From Mesorhizobium sp. (GTDB lineage Bacteria > Pseudomonadota > Alphaproteobacteria > Rhizobiales > Rhizobiaceae): a stretch of 64,000 nt of DNA. Location of the stretch: the NCBI GenBank assembly GCA_004020315.1, contig SAQG01000020.1, positions 41,213 through 105,212 on the forward strand. The letters run 5' to 3'. Shown one piece after another: positions 63,494-64,000 of the stretch (position 1 is its first letter; every line of letters starts with the position of its first letter). Made by a program: the position numbers and the translations under genes. The notes below the pieces were generated by a model that was not told where the DNA came from, did no database searches, and saw nothing but the letters and a program-made list of their open reading frames with translations.

Positions 63494-63521
63494 ACGGCCC
63501 GCGCGAGGCGGGCCGTTTTTT
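63494..63521 (+). terminator. GC-rich terminator between ftsZ and the rRNA operon end
   Basis: ACGGCCCGC-GCGAG-GCGGGCCGT is a perfect 9-bp stem followed by a run of T on the plus strand. It is immediately downstream of the tRNA on the minus strand, so it may also help end the rRNA operon from the other side. Confidence 0.85.
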
Positions 63522-63524
63522 GTT

Positions 63525-63601
<77 letters not shown>

Positions 63602-63731
63602 TCAACTTTTCAACAAGTCAGCGCTTGCTTTGGTTCCGCCAAATGAAAGGGCCGCTTGCGCGGCCCGGGCTCCCGATTGGCGGGCCTGTTTTGTAAGGAG
63701 AAGATTTGCATTTTTCAACGTGCGTTTTGCA

Positions 63732-63849
63732 GACCTGGCAGCGACCTACTCTCCCGCGTCTTGAGACGAAGTACCATCAGCGCTGGAGCGTTTCACGGCC
63801 GAGTTCGGAATGGGATCGGGTGCAGCCGCTCCGCCATAACCACCAGGTC
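63732..63849 (-). rRNA. 5S ribosomal RNA
   Basis: On the minus strand the sequence GACCTGGTGGTTATGGCGGA through CCATTCCGAACTCGGCCGTG to GTCGCTGCCAGGTC is a typical alphaproteobacterial 5S rRNA of 118 bases. The ends pair with each other (GACCTGG/CCAGGTC). It belongs to an operon whose 23S and 16S genes must lie beyond the right edge. Confidence 0.96.
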
Positions 63850-63881
63850 GGCAAAGCGCACGTTGCTCGAGAAGCTTTTTG

Positions 63882-63950
63882 AGCGAATAGCGATGAGAGA
63901 GTAGCGAATGGGGGAAGCCCCTACCTTGCGCTCTCTCTGAGCTGTTCGCT
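63882..63950 (-). other. Stem in the 23S-5S spacer (probable rRNA processing stem)
   Basis: AGCGAATAGC (63882-63891) pairs with GCTGTTCGCT (63941-63950) at 9 of 10 positions. Inside it, GAGAGA pairs with CTCTCT and GGGG-GAAG-CCCC forms the apex. It lies upstream of the 5S gene on its coding strand. Long stems in this position are commonly RNase III substrates. Confidence 0.45.
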
Positions 63951-64000
63951 GGTCTTTGTTGTGCCTTTACCGTTCTTTTGGTCTTGGCGCCTTTCGAAGC

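Noticed and set aside
63656-63904. An 82-residue plus-strand ORF over the 5S rRNA
   Set aside because: It is a chance translation of the 5S rRNA complement and its spacers.

Overview
The window looks like chromosomal DNA of a high-GC alphaproteobacterium of the Rhizobiales, most like Mesorhizobium. This rests on the GC-rich codon use, the phn gene order with an extra acetyltransferase gene, two rhizobial-type palindromic repeat families, a short second FtsZ, and an rRNA-operon tail of 5S rRNA followed by initiator tRNA-Met. No transposase, integrase, phage gene or CRISPR array was seen. The species assignment is inference, since no database search was possible.

Layout. (1) 0.2-7.8 kb: a GntR regulator with two winged-helix segments, a UxaA-type sugar-acid dehydratase, an RbsB/RbsA/RbsC-type ABC importer and a Zn alcohol dehydrogenase resembling L-galactonate dehydrogenase. 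(2) 7.9-19.1 kb: a C-P lyase (phosphonate) locus, with phnF divergent from phnGHIJKL and an acetyltransferase gene, then phnCDE1E2. A small membrane-protein ORF lies on the opposite strand between phnI and phnJ. phnM and phnN are absent from the window. (3) 19.1-26.6 kb: a divergent sugar or sugar-acid cluster with three xylose-isomerase-like TIM barrels, a Gfo/Idh/MocA oxidoreductase, an enolase-superfamily dehydratase, an FCD-type GntR regulator and a D-2-hydroxyacid dehydrogenase. (4) 26.6-31.9 kb: an amidase, an SDR with a divergent TetR regulator, and an MFS exporter with a divergent AraC regulator. (5) 31.9-37.5 kb: a carbohydrate ABC importer with two ATPases and a small membrane protein. 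(6) 37.9-42.4 kb: a TetR regulator, the two halves of a Tm-1-like protein as separate genes, a cupin and an M24 peptidase. (7) 42.7-49.8 kb: a Dpp/Opp-type peptide ABC importer and a gamma-glutamyltransferase. One ATPase of this importer carries an in-frame palindromic repeat. (8) 49.9-60 kb: HAD hydrolase, FGGY kinase and class II aldolase genes, divergent from a DeoR regulator, a second FGGY kinase, a ribose-type ABC importer and an epimerase. (9) 60-62 kb: uxuA (mannonate dehydratase) divergent from an SDR that may serve as the fructuronate reductase. (10) 62.3-64 kb: a short FtsZ, terminators, tRNA-fMet and 5S rRNA.

How the genes fit together. The window is mostly a catabolic region: importers paired with dehydratases, dehydrogenases, isomerases and kinases for sugars and sugar acids, plus phosphonate use and peptide uptake. 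The most notable structures I found are: (a) a 163-bp palindromic element read in frame inside an ABC ATPase gene, with a sister copy 2.3 kb upstream in the same operon; (b) a set of TGGT-N3-ACCA operator-like sites shared by promoters of three clusters, in two places as the same pair of sites about 180 bp apart; (c) a strong hairpin just downstream of all five solute-binding-protein genes; (d) the opposite-strand small gene inside the C-P lyase operon.
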